59,004 bases of DNA from Pseudoflavonifractor sp. An184 (GTDB lineage: Bacteria; Bacillota; Clostridia; Oscillospirales; Oscillospiraceae). The notes below the pieces were generated by a model that had not been told where the DNA came from, searched no databases, and saw only the letters and a list, made by a program, of their open reading frames with translations. The stretch is from contig NZ_NFKI01000020.1 of NCBI RefSeq assembly GCF_002160305.1, positions 1 through 59,004 on the forward strand, in the 5' to 3' direction. Position numbers and translations under genes: made by a program. Numbering within the stretch: position 1 is the first letter of the stretch; every line of letters begins with the position of its first letter. Positions 31,859 through 40,431 of this stretch are shown in pieces.

Positions 31859-32341
31859 CTATTTATGGTAACTGGACCCCTCGTTGATCTTAAAGGCCCG
31901 ATAGAGCTGCTCCAGGAGCATCACCCTTGCCAGGTGGTGGGGAAATGTCATGGGGGACATGGACAGCTTCAGCCAGGCCTCCCCCTTGATGGCGGGGTCC
32001 AGGCCGTAGGAGCCGCCGATGACAAAGACCAGATGCTTGGCCGGGCTGTGCTCCCAGGTGGAGAGCAGCTTGGCAAAGTCCTCGCTGGAGCGCTCCTTGC
32101 CCTCCACGCACATGGCGATCACGCTGGCGCTGGGGGGCAGCTTGGCCCGGATGGCCTGTGCCTCTTTGGAAAGGGCCTGGTCGATCTGCCCCTGGGTGGG
32201 ATTCTGGGGCAGCTTCTCCTCGGGCAGCTCCACCAGAGTCAGCTTACAGTAGGCGGACAGGCGCTTCTGGTACTCCGCCGCCGCCTCCAGATAAAATTTC
32301 TCCTTCAGCTTGCCCACGCAGATGAGATGGACGCTCAGCAT
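31859..32341 (-). CDS. rlmH: 23S rRNA pseudouridine-1915 N3-methyltransferase
   Basis: A 160-residue SPOUT-class methyltransferase that modifies helix 69 of 23S rRNA in the 70S ribosome. The whole family signature is present: LICVGKLKEKFY at the N-terminus, FVIGGSYGLDP, and the C-terminal LSMSPMTFPHHLARVMLLEQ with a YRAFKINEGSSYHK tail. The start lies inside the last codons of walJ (overlap of seven bases), so the two are co-translated. That walJ-rlmH order is widespread in Firmicutes. Confidence 0.96.
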   Translation of the reverse strand: MLSVHLICVGKLKEKFYLEAAAEYQKRLSAYCKLTLVELPEEKLPQNPTQGQIDQALSKEAQAIRAKLPPSASVIAMCVEGKERSSEDFAKLLSTWEHSPAKHLVFVIGGSYGLDPAIKGEAWLKLSMSPMTFPHHLARVMLLEQLYRAFKINEGSSYHK

Positions 32342-33177
32342 AGGGCCGCCCCCTCCCGCAGCGGAAAGGAGACCATGTCCCGGCCCCGCTCCAGACGGAA
32401 CACCGGGCCGCACTCCTTCCGGGGAGCCACGGTGAGGGAGATATCCCGCTCCGGGTCGATCCCCCCGGCGGACAGGCGGCGGGACACCACATCCCGGGCC
32501 CGGGCGGGGGTGTTGTTCTCCGAGGACAGATGGGCCAGAACCACCGTGCGGGCCCCGGACTCCACCGCCAAGGCGGCCAACTCCGCCCCCATTTCGTTGG
32601 ACAGATGGCCCTGATCCCCCAGAATGCGCTGCTTTAAATAGTAGGGGTAGGGGCCGGACTTCACCCAGTCCTCGTCGTGGTTGGCCTCGCACACCAGCAG
32701 GTCGCAGCCCTGGACCGCCTGGAGCACCGCCGTGGTAAGGCACCCCAGGTCGGTGGCCACCGCCGCCTTGCAGCCCTCTCCGGTGAGGGTATAGCCCACG
32801 CTGCAAGCCGCGTCGTGGGAGGTGGGGAAGGAACCCACCCACAGCTCGCCCACCGGAAACCCGTCCCCCGGGTCAAACTCCCGGCACAGCCCATCCAGAA
32901 AGGGGATGCGGTAGCACAGCTGCCGCAGGGTGGGGGCGGTGGCGTACACGGGCAGCTTCAGCTGCTTAGTGAGGGTGGTCAGACCGGAGATGTGGTCGCT
33001 GTGCTCGTGGGTGACCAACACGCCGCTGAGGGAGGCGGGGTCCACCCCCAGGCTCTTCAGCGCGGTGGTGATCCGCCGGGCGGAGATGCCCGCGTCCACC
33101 AGCAGGCGGGTGGCGCCGCAGCTCACCAGCGCGCAGTTCCCGCTGGAACCGCTGGCCAAAGTTATGTATGTAAGCAC
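32335..33177 (-). CDS. walJ: MBL-fold metallohydrolase, WalJ/YycJ type
   Basis: A 280-residue beta-lactamase-fold hydrolase with THEHSDH (about 58-64) as the HxHxDH zinc site and further ligands in SHDAAC and LSSENN. YycJ/WalJ proteins are thought to act as 5' exonucleases in DNA repair and are often near the WalKR cell-wall regulon. GTG at 33177 (then LTYITLASGSSGN) follows a GGGGGG site by five bases and matches the family start; the ATG at 33198 would add seven residues. It is the first gene of a unit with rlmH. Confidence 0.88.
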   Translation of the reverse strand: MLTYITLASGSSGNCALVSCGATRLLVDAGISARRITTALKSLGVDPASLSGVLVTHEHSDHISGLTTLTKQLKLPVYATAPTLRQLCYRIPFLDGLCREFDPGDGFPVGELWVGSFPTSHDAACSVGYTLTGEGCKAAVATDLGCLTTAVLQAVQGCDLLVCEANHDEDWVKSGPYPYYLKQRILGDQGHLSNEMGAELAALAVESGARTVVLAHLSSENNTPARARDVVSRRLSAGGIDPERDISLTVAPRKECGPVFRLERGRDMVSFPLREGAALC

Positions 33178-33212
33178 AAAATCCCCCCACAATATCATTC
33201 AGATAAGAATTA

Positions 33213-33303
33213 GGAGATAGGAGATAGGAGTTTTACGGAAGACGACCGCACCGCGTCAACTCCTATCTCCTATCTTCTATCTCCTAACTCCTATCTCGTA
33301 TCT
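33213..33303. repeat. GAGATAGGA inverted-repeat element, copy 1
   Basis: Tandem TAGGAGATAGGAGA on the left faces CTCCTATCTCCTATC on the right, around about 28 bp. The arms are runs of the same 8-9 bp word. A second element with the same arms lies at 49197-49318. It separates the murA end from the walJ promoter region. No gene. Confidence 0.8.
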
Positions 33304-33308
33304 CAGTA

Positions 33309-34601
33309 TCAGCCCGCCTGGGACTTCGCGTCCTCGTCGGGAACGGTGATGGTACGGATGTCGGCCCCCACGCCGGCCAGCTTGCCCACCAGATTCTCAT
33401 AGCCCCGCTCGATGTGGTAGATGCCGTCCACCTCGGTGACGCCCTGGGCGGCCAAGCCGGCGATAACCATAGCCGCTCCGGCCCGCAGGTCGCAGGCGTG
33501 GACCGGGGCCCCGGTGAGGGCGGGCACGCCCTCGATGACGGCCACCTTGCCGTCTACCTGGATGTGGGCCCCCATGCGGCGGAATTCATCTACATAGCGG
33601 TAGCGGCTGTCCCACACCCCCTCGGTGAGGACGCTGGTGCCGTTGGCCAGACACAGAACGGCGGCGATCTGGGGCTGCATATCAGTGGGGAAACCCGGAT
33701 AGGGCATGGTCTTTACATTGGTGCGGCTGATCGGGCCGCTGCGGCGGACCCGGACGGCGTCGTCCAGCTCCTCCACCTCCACCCCCATCTCCACCAGCTT
33801 GGCAGTGATGCAGTCCAGATGCTTGGGGATGACGTTCTGGATGAGCACGTCCCCGCCGGCGGCGGCCACGGCGGCCATATAGGTACCGGCTTCGATCTGG
33901 TCGGGGATGATGGAGTAGGCTCCGCCCCGGAGCTGCTTCACGCCCCGGATCTTGATGACGTCGGTGCCCGCCCCCATGATGTTGGCCCCCATGGAGTTGA
34001 GGAAGTTGGCCAGGTCCACGATGTGAGGCTCCTTGGCGGCGTTCTCAATGATGGTCATGCCGTCGGCCAGCACGGCGGCCAGCATGATGTTCATGGTAGC
34101 CCCCACGGACACCATGTCCAGATATACCTGTCCGCCGGCCAGACGGCCGCCGGGCACTTTGGCGCAGATGAGGCCGCTGCGCACATCCACGTCGGCCCCC
34201 ATGGACACAAAGCCCTTCACATGCTGGTCAATGGGCCGTCCGCCCAGGTCGCAGCCCCCGGGCAGGGGGACCTCCGCCCAGCCGAAGCGTCCCAGCAGAG
34301 CGCCCACCAGGTAGTAGCTGGCGCGGATCTTCCGGGCCAGCTCGTAGGGGACCTGCCGGTTGCGGATGTGGGAACAGTCGATGTCCACGGTGGTGCGGTT
34401 GACGGTGCGGATGTCCGCCCCCAGCTCCTGGAGGATCTGGAGAATCAAAGTCACGTCGCTGATCTGGGGAATATTTTCAATGCGGCATACCCCGTCCACC
34501 AAAAGGGCGGCGGGGATGATGGCGACAGCGGCGTTTTTGGCGCCGCTGATGGTGATGCTTCCACGAAGAGGCTTTCCGCCCTGAATGTGATATTTTGTCA
34601 A
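33309..34601 (-). CDS. murA: UDP-N-acetylglucosamine 1-carboxyvinyltransferase
   Basis: A 430-residue EPSP-synthase-fold enzyme that starts peptidoglycan precursor synthesis by adding enolpyruvyl to UDP-GlcNAc. Present: SGAKNAAVAIIPA, the catalytic loop LPGGCDLGGRPID with the fosfomycin-target Cys, and DLRAGAAMVIAGLAA. A GTG at 34610 directly abuts the GAGAGG site; the in-frame TTG at 34601 has a nine-base spacing and gives TKYHIQGGKPL, matching other MurA starts, so it is preferred. Firmicutes often have two paralogues; which one this is cannot be decided here. Confidence 0.95.
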   Translation of the reverse strand: MTKYHIQGGKPLRGSITISGAKNAAVAIIPAALLVDGVCRIENIPQISDVTLILQILQELGADIRTVNRTTVDIDCSHIRNRQVPYELARKIRASYYLVGALLGRFGWAEVPLPGGCDLGGRPIDQHVKGFVSMGADVDVRSGLICAKVPGGRLAGGQVYLDMVSVGATMNIMLAAVLADGMTIIENAAKEPHIVDLANFLNSMGANIMGAGTDVIKIRGVKQLRGGAYSIIPDQIEAGTYMAAVAAAGGDVLIQNVIPKHLDCITAKLVEMGVEVEELDDAVRVRRSGPISRTNVKTMPYPGFPTDMQPQIAAVLCLANGTSVLTEGVWDSRYRYVDEFRRMGAHIQVDGKVAVIEGVPALTGAPVHACDLRAGAAMVIAGLAAQGVTEVDGIYHIERGYENLVGKLAGVGADIRTITVPDEDAKSQAG

Positions 34602-34722
34602 ATCTGGCACCCTCTCGATCCATATTCATTAGATTGGGGTCTATATAAGATCATACGGCCAAAGCCATAACATATCGAAATCAAGCATGCGCGCAACACA
34701 GGCGGCGCATGGAAACAAGTAT

Positions 34723-34751
34723 ATTATAGCATCAGTATGTCCAAAAGGCAA
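34723..34751 (-). promoter_or_regulatory. Promoter of murA
   Basis: On the minus strand, TTGCCT (34746-34751), 17 bp, a perfect TATAAT (34723-34728). The leader is about 110 nt. Confidence 0.75.
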
Positions 34752-34902
34752 TGAAATTTACAGAGTAGACATAAAATTGTGAAAAAAGTAAGAACAAATG
34801 AGGTTTTTTGAGGTGCCTTGGGCAAGATGCAAAGTTTTCTTCTCCTGCCATTCTCCGGCTCTCCGGCTGGAAGGGCCGCCCGCCCGGACCCGGCCTGTTT
34901 TT

Positions 34903-36090
34903 TCAGGGCTGGTCCTGTCTGGGGCGGATCAGATCCTCCCAGCTGGCCTGCTCCTGCCGGTCCAGCAGGTCGCCGATGAGCTGGTTGGACACCAGGAAGC
35001 CCCTGGGGGTGAGCCGCCATCGCCCGTCCGCCTCCTCCGCCCAGCCCTGGGCGGCAAACTCCCTCAGGCGGGCCTCCAGGGGGGCGAAGTCCATGAAATA
35101 GGTGTGGCGGTACTCCCGGCCGTCCACACCCCGAACGGTGCGCAGGCGGAGCATCAGGTACTCCCCGCACCGCTCCCGCTGGGGGATGAGCTCGGAGGAG
35201 TCGATGATGTCGCCCCCCTCCAGCACGCCCCGGATATAGGCGTCCAGGTCCCGGACAAAGGAGTAGCGCCGCCCCCCAAAGTCCGAGTGGGCCCCGGGCC
35301 CGAAGCCGATATAGGGCCGGGTGAGCCAGTAGCGCAGGTTGTGCCGGGACTCGTACCCCGGCTTGGCGAAGTTGGAGATCTCATACTGGGGGAGCCCGGC
35401 CCGCTCCAGCCGGCCCACCGTCCACAGGTACAGGTCGGCCTGCTGGTCGTCGTCGGGCAGCACCTCCCCCTCCGCCACCCGGCGGGCCAGGGGGGTGCCC
35501 TCCTCCACCTTCAGTCCGTAGCAGGACAGATGCTGGGGGATGAGGGACAGGGCGTGCTCCACCGTGGCCTTCCAGCTCTCCATGGTCTGCCCGGGCAGGC
35601 CATAGATCAGGTCCAGAGACAGGTTGGTGAACTTGGCCTTCCGGGCCGCCTCCACCGCCTGATTGGTCTGCTGGGGGGTGTGGATGCGGTGGATGGCCCG
35701 CAGCTCCCCCTCCTGGGCGGACTGCATCCCTATGGACAGGCGGTTCACCCCCGCCTTGCGCAGAATGCGCAGGGACTTCAGATCCACACTGTCCGGGTTG
35801 CACTCCACGGTGATCTCCGCGTCCTTTTCCACCTGAAACAGCTTGGACAGGTGGGCGAGCAGCTCCTTGATGCGCTTGGCCCCGTAGTAGCTGGGGGTGC
35901 CGCCGCCAAAGTAGATGGAGTCCACCGGGTAGCCCTGGGCCAGGGGAGCGGTCTCCTTCAGATGGGCCAGCAGGGCCTTCTGGTACCGGTCCATCTGGTC
36001 CTCCCGCCCCGCCAGGGAGTAGAAGTCACAGTAGTCGCATTTACTGCGGCAGAAGGGAATATGGATGTAAATACCCAGCTTGTCCGCCAT
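34903..36090 (-). CDS. hemW: Heme chaperone HemW (coproporphyrinogen oxidase-like radical SAM protein)
   Basis: A 395-residue radical-SAM protein. CRSKCDYCDFYS (about 15-26) supplies the [4Fe-4S] cluster cysteines; GGGTPS and the C-terminal HemN domain follow. The RHNLRYW segment is the HNxxYW motif that distinguishes heme-binding HemW from true HemN oxidases. The start at 36090 (MADKLGIYIHIPF) has GAGGTG seven bases upstream and matches the family; the in-frame 36108 start does not. It probably inserts heme into respiratory proteins. Confidence 0.93.
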   Translation of the reverse strand: MADKLGIYIHIPFCRSKCDYCDFYSLAGREDQMDRYQKALLAHLKETAPLAQGYPVDSIYFGGGTPSYYGAKRIKELLAHLSKLFQVEKDAEITVECNPDSVDLKSLRILRKAGVNRLSIGMQSAQEGELRAIHRIHTPQQTNQAVEAARKAKFTNLSLDLIYGLPGQTMESWKATVEHALSLIPQHLSCYGLKVEEGTPLARRVAEGEVLPDDDQQADLYLWTVGRLERAGLPQYEISNFAKPGYESRHNLRYWLTRPYIGFGPGAHSDFGGRRYSFVRDLDAYIRGVLEGGDIIDSSELIPQRERCGEYLMLRLRTVRGVDGREYRHTYFMDFAPLEARLREFAAQGWAEEADGRWRLTPRGFLVSNQLIGDLLDRQEQASWEDLIRPRQDQP

Positions 36091-36183
36091 GGAGACACAC
36101 CTCGACAAAAAAGTTTCACCGTATTATATCCCATCCGGAGCGGGAGCGCAAGCGGAGAAACGCCGGCCGTCCCGTTTTCCCGG

Positions 36184-36212
36184 ATGACAACCGGCTCTTT
36201 TTTTGCTACAAT
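36184..36212 (+). promoter_or_regulatory. Promoter of the AEC transporter gene
   Basis: ATGACA (36184-36189), a 17-bp spacer and TACAAT (36207-36212). Confidence 0.55.
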
Positions 36213-36273
36213 GCTCCTTGTAAGCCGGCCCTGCTGCGGCCGGGAACCATCTGAGGAAGAGGGGCGCAACGCC

Positions 36274-37212
36274 ATGCTGGACATTCGGGATGTGTTTTCC
36301 AATCTGTTTGGGCTGTTTCTGCTCATTGGGGTGGGCTATGGGACTGTCCGGCTCCGCGTACTGCCCGCCTCCGCCTCCAAGATGCTCAGCAGCCTGCTGA
36401 TGAATGTCACCATGCCCGCCACCATCTTCACCTCCCTGGTGCGGCCCTACGATCCCGCCTTTCTCCGCACCGGGCTGCTGGAGGTGGTCCTGGGCCTGGC
36501 CCTCTACATCCTGTACGGAGTCATCAGCGCCCTGCTGGCCCGGCCGTTCCGCGTCACCAGGGAGCGGCGGGGACTGTGGACCTTCGCCTGCGCCTTTAAC
36601 AACAACGGCTTTATGGGCTTTCCCATCGCCCTGGCCCTCTTTGGGGAGGAGGGGCTGGCCCTGGCCGTCTTTTTGGGCATCCCCTTCAACCTGCTGGCCT
36701 ACACCACCGGGGCCACCCTCATCTGCATGGACCGCAGCGCCTCCGGGGATGCGCCCCCGGTCTCCTGGCGGTCCATCCTGCTCACGGTGGTCAACGGGGC
36801 CACCCTGCTGGGGCTCATCCTCTATGCCGCCCAGATTCCCATTCCCGAGGTGATCGACACCCCGCTCACCTATCTGGCCGACGTGACCACTCCGCTGTCC
36901 ATGCTGATCATCGGCATGAACCTCACCGGCGGAAGCGTCTCCGCCCTGCTCCGGAACCGGGACGTCCTCTCCTCCGCCTTTCTGCGCCTGCTGTTCCTGC
37001 CGCTGCTCACCTGGTTGATTCTGATGCTTCTCCCGGTGGAGGACCCTCTGGTCATCGGCGTCACCCTGATCATCATGGCCACGCCCTCCCCCGCCGTCAC
37101 CTCCATTCTGGCGGAGACCTACGGGGGCGACACCCAGTTTGCCTCTGAGGCGGTATTTCTGTCCAGCCTGCTGTGTCTGGTCACCATCCCGCTGATCTCC
37201 CTGCTGCTGTGA
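36274..37212 (+). CDS. AEC-family (auxin efflux carrier-like) transporter
   Basis: A 312-residue membrane protein with ten hydrophobic helices in two repeats of five. Family motifs include LLMNVTMPATIFTSL at the first broken helix, FNNNGFMGFPIALALFG in the fourth, and MATPSPAVTSILAETYGGD near the end. Bacterial AEC members export or exchange small organic anions such as malate; substrate is not predictable. ATG 36274 follows GAGGAAGAGGGG. A far longer open frame that includes it (from 34798) is only the antisense of hemW. Confidence 0.9.
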   Translation: MLDIRDVFSNLFGLFLLIGVGYGTVRLRVLPASASKMLSSLLMNVTMPATIFTSLVRPYDPAFLRTGLLEVVLGLALYILYGVISALLARPFRVTRERRGLWTFACAFNNNGFMGFPIALALFGEEGLALAVFLGIPFNLLAYTTGATLICMDRSASGDAPPVSWRSILLTVVNGATLLGLILYAAQIPIPEVIDTPLTYLADVTTPLSMLIIGMNLTGGSVSALLRNRDVLSSAFLRLLFLPLLTWLILMLLPVEDPLVIGVTLIIMATPSPAVTSILAETYGGDTQFASEAVFLSSLLCLVTIPLISLLL

Positions 37213-37281
37213 GGCCGCCCCTAGTTTAGACCGTCCCCGCAGGGTTTCATCCCACCCCAATTCCATACTGTTCCGCCCAAT

Positions 37282-37330
37282 TCAACCGCTGGTTGAGCGG
37301 CCGGCGCCCGCGGACAGACGGAGCTCAACC
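37282..37330 (+). promoter_or_regulatory. Dyad ahead of the XRE regulator
   Basis: TCAACC-gct-GGTTGA (37282-37296) is a perfect short dyad, and the half-site TCAACC recurs at 37325-37330 within GAGCTCAACC. This is a plausible binding site for the HTH protein encoded just downstream; inferred from position and symmetry only. Confidence 0.4.
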
Positions 37331-37391
37331 GATGGTATGTGGTGATTCGGTTCTGGAAATCGTATGCTCAGGTCAGAAAGGAGGGGCGCCC

Positions 37392-38000
37392 ATGGATCAG
37401 GAAAAAATCGGCGCGTTCATCGCCGCATGCCGGAAAGAGGCCGGCTACACCCAGGCCGCCCTGGGGGAGAAGCTGGGGATCACAGACCGGGCGGTCTCCA
37501 AATGGGAGACTGGAAAAAATATGCCGGACCCATCCCTGATGCTGGAGCTGTGCGGGCTTCTCCATATCAATGTCAATGAGCTCCTGACCGGGGCGCGGAT
37601 GGACATGGAGCGGTATCAGGAACAAGCGGAAAAGCACCTGCTGGAGCTGCAGCGCCAGGAGGCGGAGCAGAACAAAAAGCTCCTCTCTCTGGAGACGGTG
37701 ATCGCCGCCTCGGCCACGGTCAACTATCTGGTTATGATATTTGCCGCTGTCTTCGCGGTGGAGATGCTGGCATGGCGGCTGGCGCTGGTGCTCACCGGGC
37801 TGGCGATCCTGGTAGCGGCCATCGCCTATGCCCTGCGCATCGAGCACGACGCGGGCTACTATGAGTGTCCCCACTGCGGCGCCCGGTATATCCCCACCAT
37901 GCGGGCGGTGGTGCTGGCCCCGCACATCGGACGGAGCCGGAGCATGAAATGTCCCCGCTGCGGACAGCGGGGATATCACAAAAAGGTATTGACCAAATGA
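37392..38000 (+). CDS. XRE-family regulator with membrane helices and a C-terminal zinc ribbon
   Basis: A 202-residue protein: Cro/CI-type HTH (about 5-60; TQAALGEKLGITDRAVSKWETGKNMPD), a coiled segment (75-100), two adjacent hydrophobic helices (about 108-152), and a zinc ribbon with YECPHCGARY and MKCPRCGQRGY. This layout (DNA-binding domain, helices, then ribbon) suggests a membrane-tethered regulator. AAAGGAGGGG precedes the ATG. It is convergent with the candidate RNA at 38078-38620 and shares its terminator hairpin. Confidence 0.88.
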   Translation: MDQEKIGAFIAACRKEAGYTQAALGEKLGITDRAVSKWETGKNMPDPSLMLELCGLLHINVNELLTGARMDMERYQEQAEKHLLELQRQEAEQNKKLLSLETVIAASATVNYLVMIFAAVFAVEMLAWRLALVLTGLAILVAAIAYALRIEHDAGYYECPHCGARYIPTMRAVVLAPHIGRSRSMKCPRCGQRGYHKKVLTK

Positions 38001-38077
38001 TGCTTTCCCGGGGCTGCCGCAAAGGGGCGGCCCCGGGTTTTTCCGGAGCCGGCGCACTTCCGCCGCATCCCAAGAGG

Positions 38078-38620
38078 CAAAAGAAATAACCCCTGATCGT
38101 CTTCCGTGGTTCTGACAATCAGGGGTTATTTCTGGTGCTTCTTGTTATCTAACATCATATGGTTACCTCTCTTTCTGCAGATTCTCCAATTCCACACGTT
38201 CCGCCTGCAAGTTTCCATCCTGCGTTCAACTCGTTCTTCTGCGCTCCTCTGAGCTGCACCCCTCACACATGAGGTCCTGTTCTGTTGCGCGATTTCGTCC
38301 TTCTTGCGGCATTCTGTGGAGTTTTGGAGTGGGGTCCAGATGTTCTTCTCCGGCCGGCGCGCGTTGCTTGGAACTGAATGGGACAGTTACTTCTTGGTGC
38401 CTGGGAACCTTGAATTTCCTTTGGTCTGCTTCCGTGTTTTCTGCGTTCCAGGGGTCTTTCAGGATTCTTGGGTTACACTTAGGAAATCACTGCTTGGGTT
38501 CCGAAAATTTTCTTTCCTTTCCGCGCCTTTCTCAATCGAACTTCTTTATTTCAATCTCAGCCGCCGAATCCGGTGACATCTGGGGTCCAGGTTTCTTACC
38601 ACATTGGTATCACCCTTTCT
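38078..38620 (-). ncRNA. Candidate structured noncoding RNA of about 540 nt
   Basis: A gene-free stretch with a TTGACA/TATATT promoter at one end and a 14-bp terminator stem (AAATAACCCCTGAT / ATCAGGGGTTATTT) plus T-run at the other. The minus-strand transcript is A/G-rich and has stops in all frames. Distant segments pair in nested order: 38576-38583 with 38336-38343 (8 bp), 38570-38573 with 38350-38353 (4 bp), and 38562-38566 with 38355-38359 (5 bp). Local hairpins lie inside or beside this: CCTGGAAC/GTTC(c)CAGG (38445-38452 with 38400-38408), AACTG/CAGTT (38372-38388) and CCTCA/TGAGG (38261-38274). No match to RNase P, tmRNA, 6S or SRP motifs was recognised. Confidence 0.55.
38126..38158 (-). 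CDS. Possible ten-residue peptide inside the candidate RNA
   Basis: MMLDNKKHQK, ending in TAA within the terminator stem. GAGAGG is seven bases before the ATG. Too short to judge by composition; it may be a leader-type peptide or chance. Confidence 0.25.
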   Translation of the reverse strand: MMLDNKKHQK

Positions 38621-38626
38621 GGCTAT

Positions 38627-38655
38627 AATATAGCACTCGACCCCGGATTTGTCAA
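38627..38655 (-). promoter_or_regulatory. Strong promoter of the candidate RNA
   Basis: On the minus strand, a perfect TTGACA (38650-38655), 17 bp, TATATT (38627-38632). No coding frame of 60 residues or more follows on this strand. Confidence 0.8.
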
Positions 38656-38701
38656 CTGGTTTTAGAGGAAATTACAAATCTTTTTGCAGGATTTTTGAAA
38701 A

Positions 38702-39427
38702 TCACTTGCAGGCGTCTCCCTGGCCCGCTCCGCCGGAACAGCCTGGGCAGGCGGGTGGAACCGCCTGTCTCTTCCTCCGGCGGCCCGCCAGCAGGTCCGC
38801 CGCGATCAGAACCGCACACCAGAATACCAGCAGGACCAGAATCAGAATGGCACAGTTGCGGAAAAAGTCCTCCGGAAGCAGGAGGATAATGGGGTCGGTG
38901 CGCCAATCGAAGATCCAGTTGGTCTTACCCGGGAAGAAAATGGAGTGGAAGATCACGAAGGCCCGGTCAAAATCCGTGGCGGCCAGGGCGCCCACCGCCA
39001 GAAAGACGGCGGCCAATCCCGCCGCGGCCCAGAATCCCGGCCCGCGGCCCAGCAGGCGGGCGGGAGTGAGCCGGCGCTTCCGGGCAAAGAGAAACAGGAG
39101 CACAAGGGCCGCCGCCGACAGAACCAGCAGCACCAGGTCCAGCTGGAACAGCACACGCACGTCGGCAAAGTGGTCCCGGCCCGACTCCGACCAGGGGAGC
39201 ACCCCCACGGAGAAGTCCTGCCGCAGGCCCAGGCAGAAGTCCAGCATCTCATCAAAGGCCTGCTTGATCTGGTCCACCGTCAGTCCGGTGTACTCGGGCA
39301 TGGACATGGCCTCAATGTGGGCGTAGTAGAAGGGCCGGCACAGGATGGGCACGGCGATGGACCCGGACAGCACCAGCACGGCGGTGGCCAGGGCGGTCAG
39401 CAGAGAGAGCGGTTTGCTGGATTTCAA
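38702..39427 (-). CDS. TIGR01906/DUF1461 family integral membrane protein
   Basis: A 241-residue protein with four to five helices. The first loop has YTGLTVDQIKQAFDEMLDFC and VLPWSESGRDHFADVR, and the last FPGKTNWIFDWRTDPII; these are the conserved segments of TIGR01906, an actinobacterial and clostridial family of unknown function. It begins 11 bases after the neighbouring membrane protein gene, so the two form an operon. The C-terminal tail is Cys- and Gly-rich (CPGCSGGAGQGDACK). Confidence 0.8.
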   Translation of the reverse strand: MKSSKPLSLLTALATAVLVLSGSIAVPILCRPFYYAHIEAMSMPEYTGLTVDQIKQAFDEMLDFCLGLRQDFSVGVLPWSESGRDHFADVRVLFQLDLVLLVLSAAALVLLFLFARKRRLTPARLLGRGPGFWAAAGLAAVFLAVGALAATDFDRAFVIFHSIFFPGKTNWIFDWRTDPIILLLPEDFFRNCAILILVLLVFWCAVLIAADLLAGRRRKRQAVPPACPGCSGGAGQGDACK

Positions 39428-39438
39428 GATCAGTCACC

Positions 39439-40098
39439 TCAGGTCAAAGATTCCGGCAGCCCGGACAGGGCGATAAGCACCTGTCCCGGCAGATAAAACA
39501 GCCACATCCCCACCCGGGCAGCCTGGAAAACCGCGTCCGGAAGGGAACCTGGAAATTGATAGGCGGCCACGCACAGGTCACAGCACAGGAACAGGCACAG
39601 GCCGGCGGAGAAGATCCGCGCCCGCCGCCCCGGGCAGCCCAGGCTGAGCAGGGCGTTGCACAAGAAGTTGGAGAAGTAAAAGAGGGCCAGGACGTTCAGA
39701 GCAGTGAGCAGCCCCAGGAATCGCAGCGCCGCCAGAGACAGCAGGAACAGCCCCAGCCGGGCCCCCCACAGACTCCGCCGCTTCTTGGGATACAGCCGGA
39801 GAAAGTAGCACAGCTGCACCCCGCAGAACAGCAGCACGCCCGCGGCGTAGTGGGCGTCCAGCTCCAGCAGAAAAGTGTCCGCCGCCCCGGTGAGGACCAG
39901 GGCCAGGGCCGTCAGCCGGTCCCCGCCCCCAAACAAGGCCCACAGCAGGGAGAACAGGGCGCACGACAGAATGGCCGCATATTTGACCGGTGTGGAGCCG
40001 GGGCCGCCGGGGGACAGATCCCGCCACAGAAACGTCCCGTAGAGGACTGCCTCCGCCAGGAGAAAGGGCAGCACGCCGGGACGGCGCAGATCGTTCAT
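39439..40098 (-). CDS. YhhN-like (lysoplasmalogenase family) membrane protein
   Basis: A 219-residue protein with seven or eight hydrophobic helices. LTGAADTFLLELDAHYAAG and the following FCGVQLCYFLRLY resemble the GDxxL-x-FxxG and HxxYxxxF patterns of YhhN/TMEM86 proteins, some of which hydrolyse lysoplasmalogen. Anaerobic Firmicutes do make plasmalogens, but the match is loose. Start ATG 40098 with AGAGG upstream; the much longer frame through it is noncoding. Confidence 0.55.
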   Translation of the reverse strand: MNDLRRPGVLPFLLAEAVLYGTFLWRDLSPGGPGSTPVKYAAILSCALFSLLWALFGGGDRLTALALVLTGAADTFLLELDAHYAAGVLLFCGVQLCYFLRLYPKKRRSLWGARLGLFLLSLAALRFLGLLTALNVLALFYFSNFLCNALLSLGCPGRRARIFSAGLCLFLCCDLCVAAYQFPGSLPDAVFQAARVGMWLFYLPGQVLIALSGLPESLT

Positions 40099-40140
40099 AC
40101 CAGAACCTCTTTCCGCCTGGCACATCCCAGGCATACGGTC

Positions 40141-40169
40141 ATGATAGCACAGGTTTCGGGGAAAAACAA
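40141..40169 (-). promoter_or_regulatory. Promoter of the two membrane protein genes
   Basis: On the minus strand, TTGTTT (40164-40169), 17 bp, TATCAT (40141-40146). Confidence 0.55.
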
Positions 40170-40343
40170 GGCGAGGCGGCGTGGAAAGGCGGTCTTGGCG
40201 GAAAAGCCAGGGAGCTTCTCCACCCCCAGAGCCCCACTGCATGGAATGCGTGCCTGAGAGACAATCGAGGAGGACTTCCGGGCGCCGCTTGAGATGATTA
40301 CAAAAATGCCGTAGGGCAGCACAATCTTTCTCTTTATTACCTA

Positions 40344-40372
40344 TTGACCGAATTGGTTTTTGGTGGTATACT
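40344..40372 (+). promoter_or_regulatory. Promoter of metY (second copy)
   Basis: TTGACC (40344-40349), 17 bp, TATACT (40367-40372), 60 bp before the start. The leader is too short for a T-box or S-box. The rest of 40170-40343 holds nothing recognisable. Confidence 0.75.
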
Positions 40373-40431
40373 GCCGGAAACACACCGCCGCGGCGTTCCG
40401 CTATCTTCCGAACACAGAAAGGATGCTTCCC

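Noticed and set aside
34798-37212. An 804-codon open frame spanning the hemW locus and the AEC gene on the plus strand
   Set aside because: Its first 490 codons are antisense to hemW, which has all radical-SAM motifs; only the part from 36274 is real and is annotated as the AEC transporter.
38269-38628. A 119-codon plus-strand frame inside the orphan RNA segment
   Set aside because: No ribosome site, biased Phe/Ser/Gly content and no family match; the promoter and terminator both point to the minus strand.
40099-40431. Methionine riboswitch or T-box ahead of the second metY
   Set aside because: The promoter lies 60 bp before the start, leaving too short a leader, and no S-box or T-box sequence was seen.
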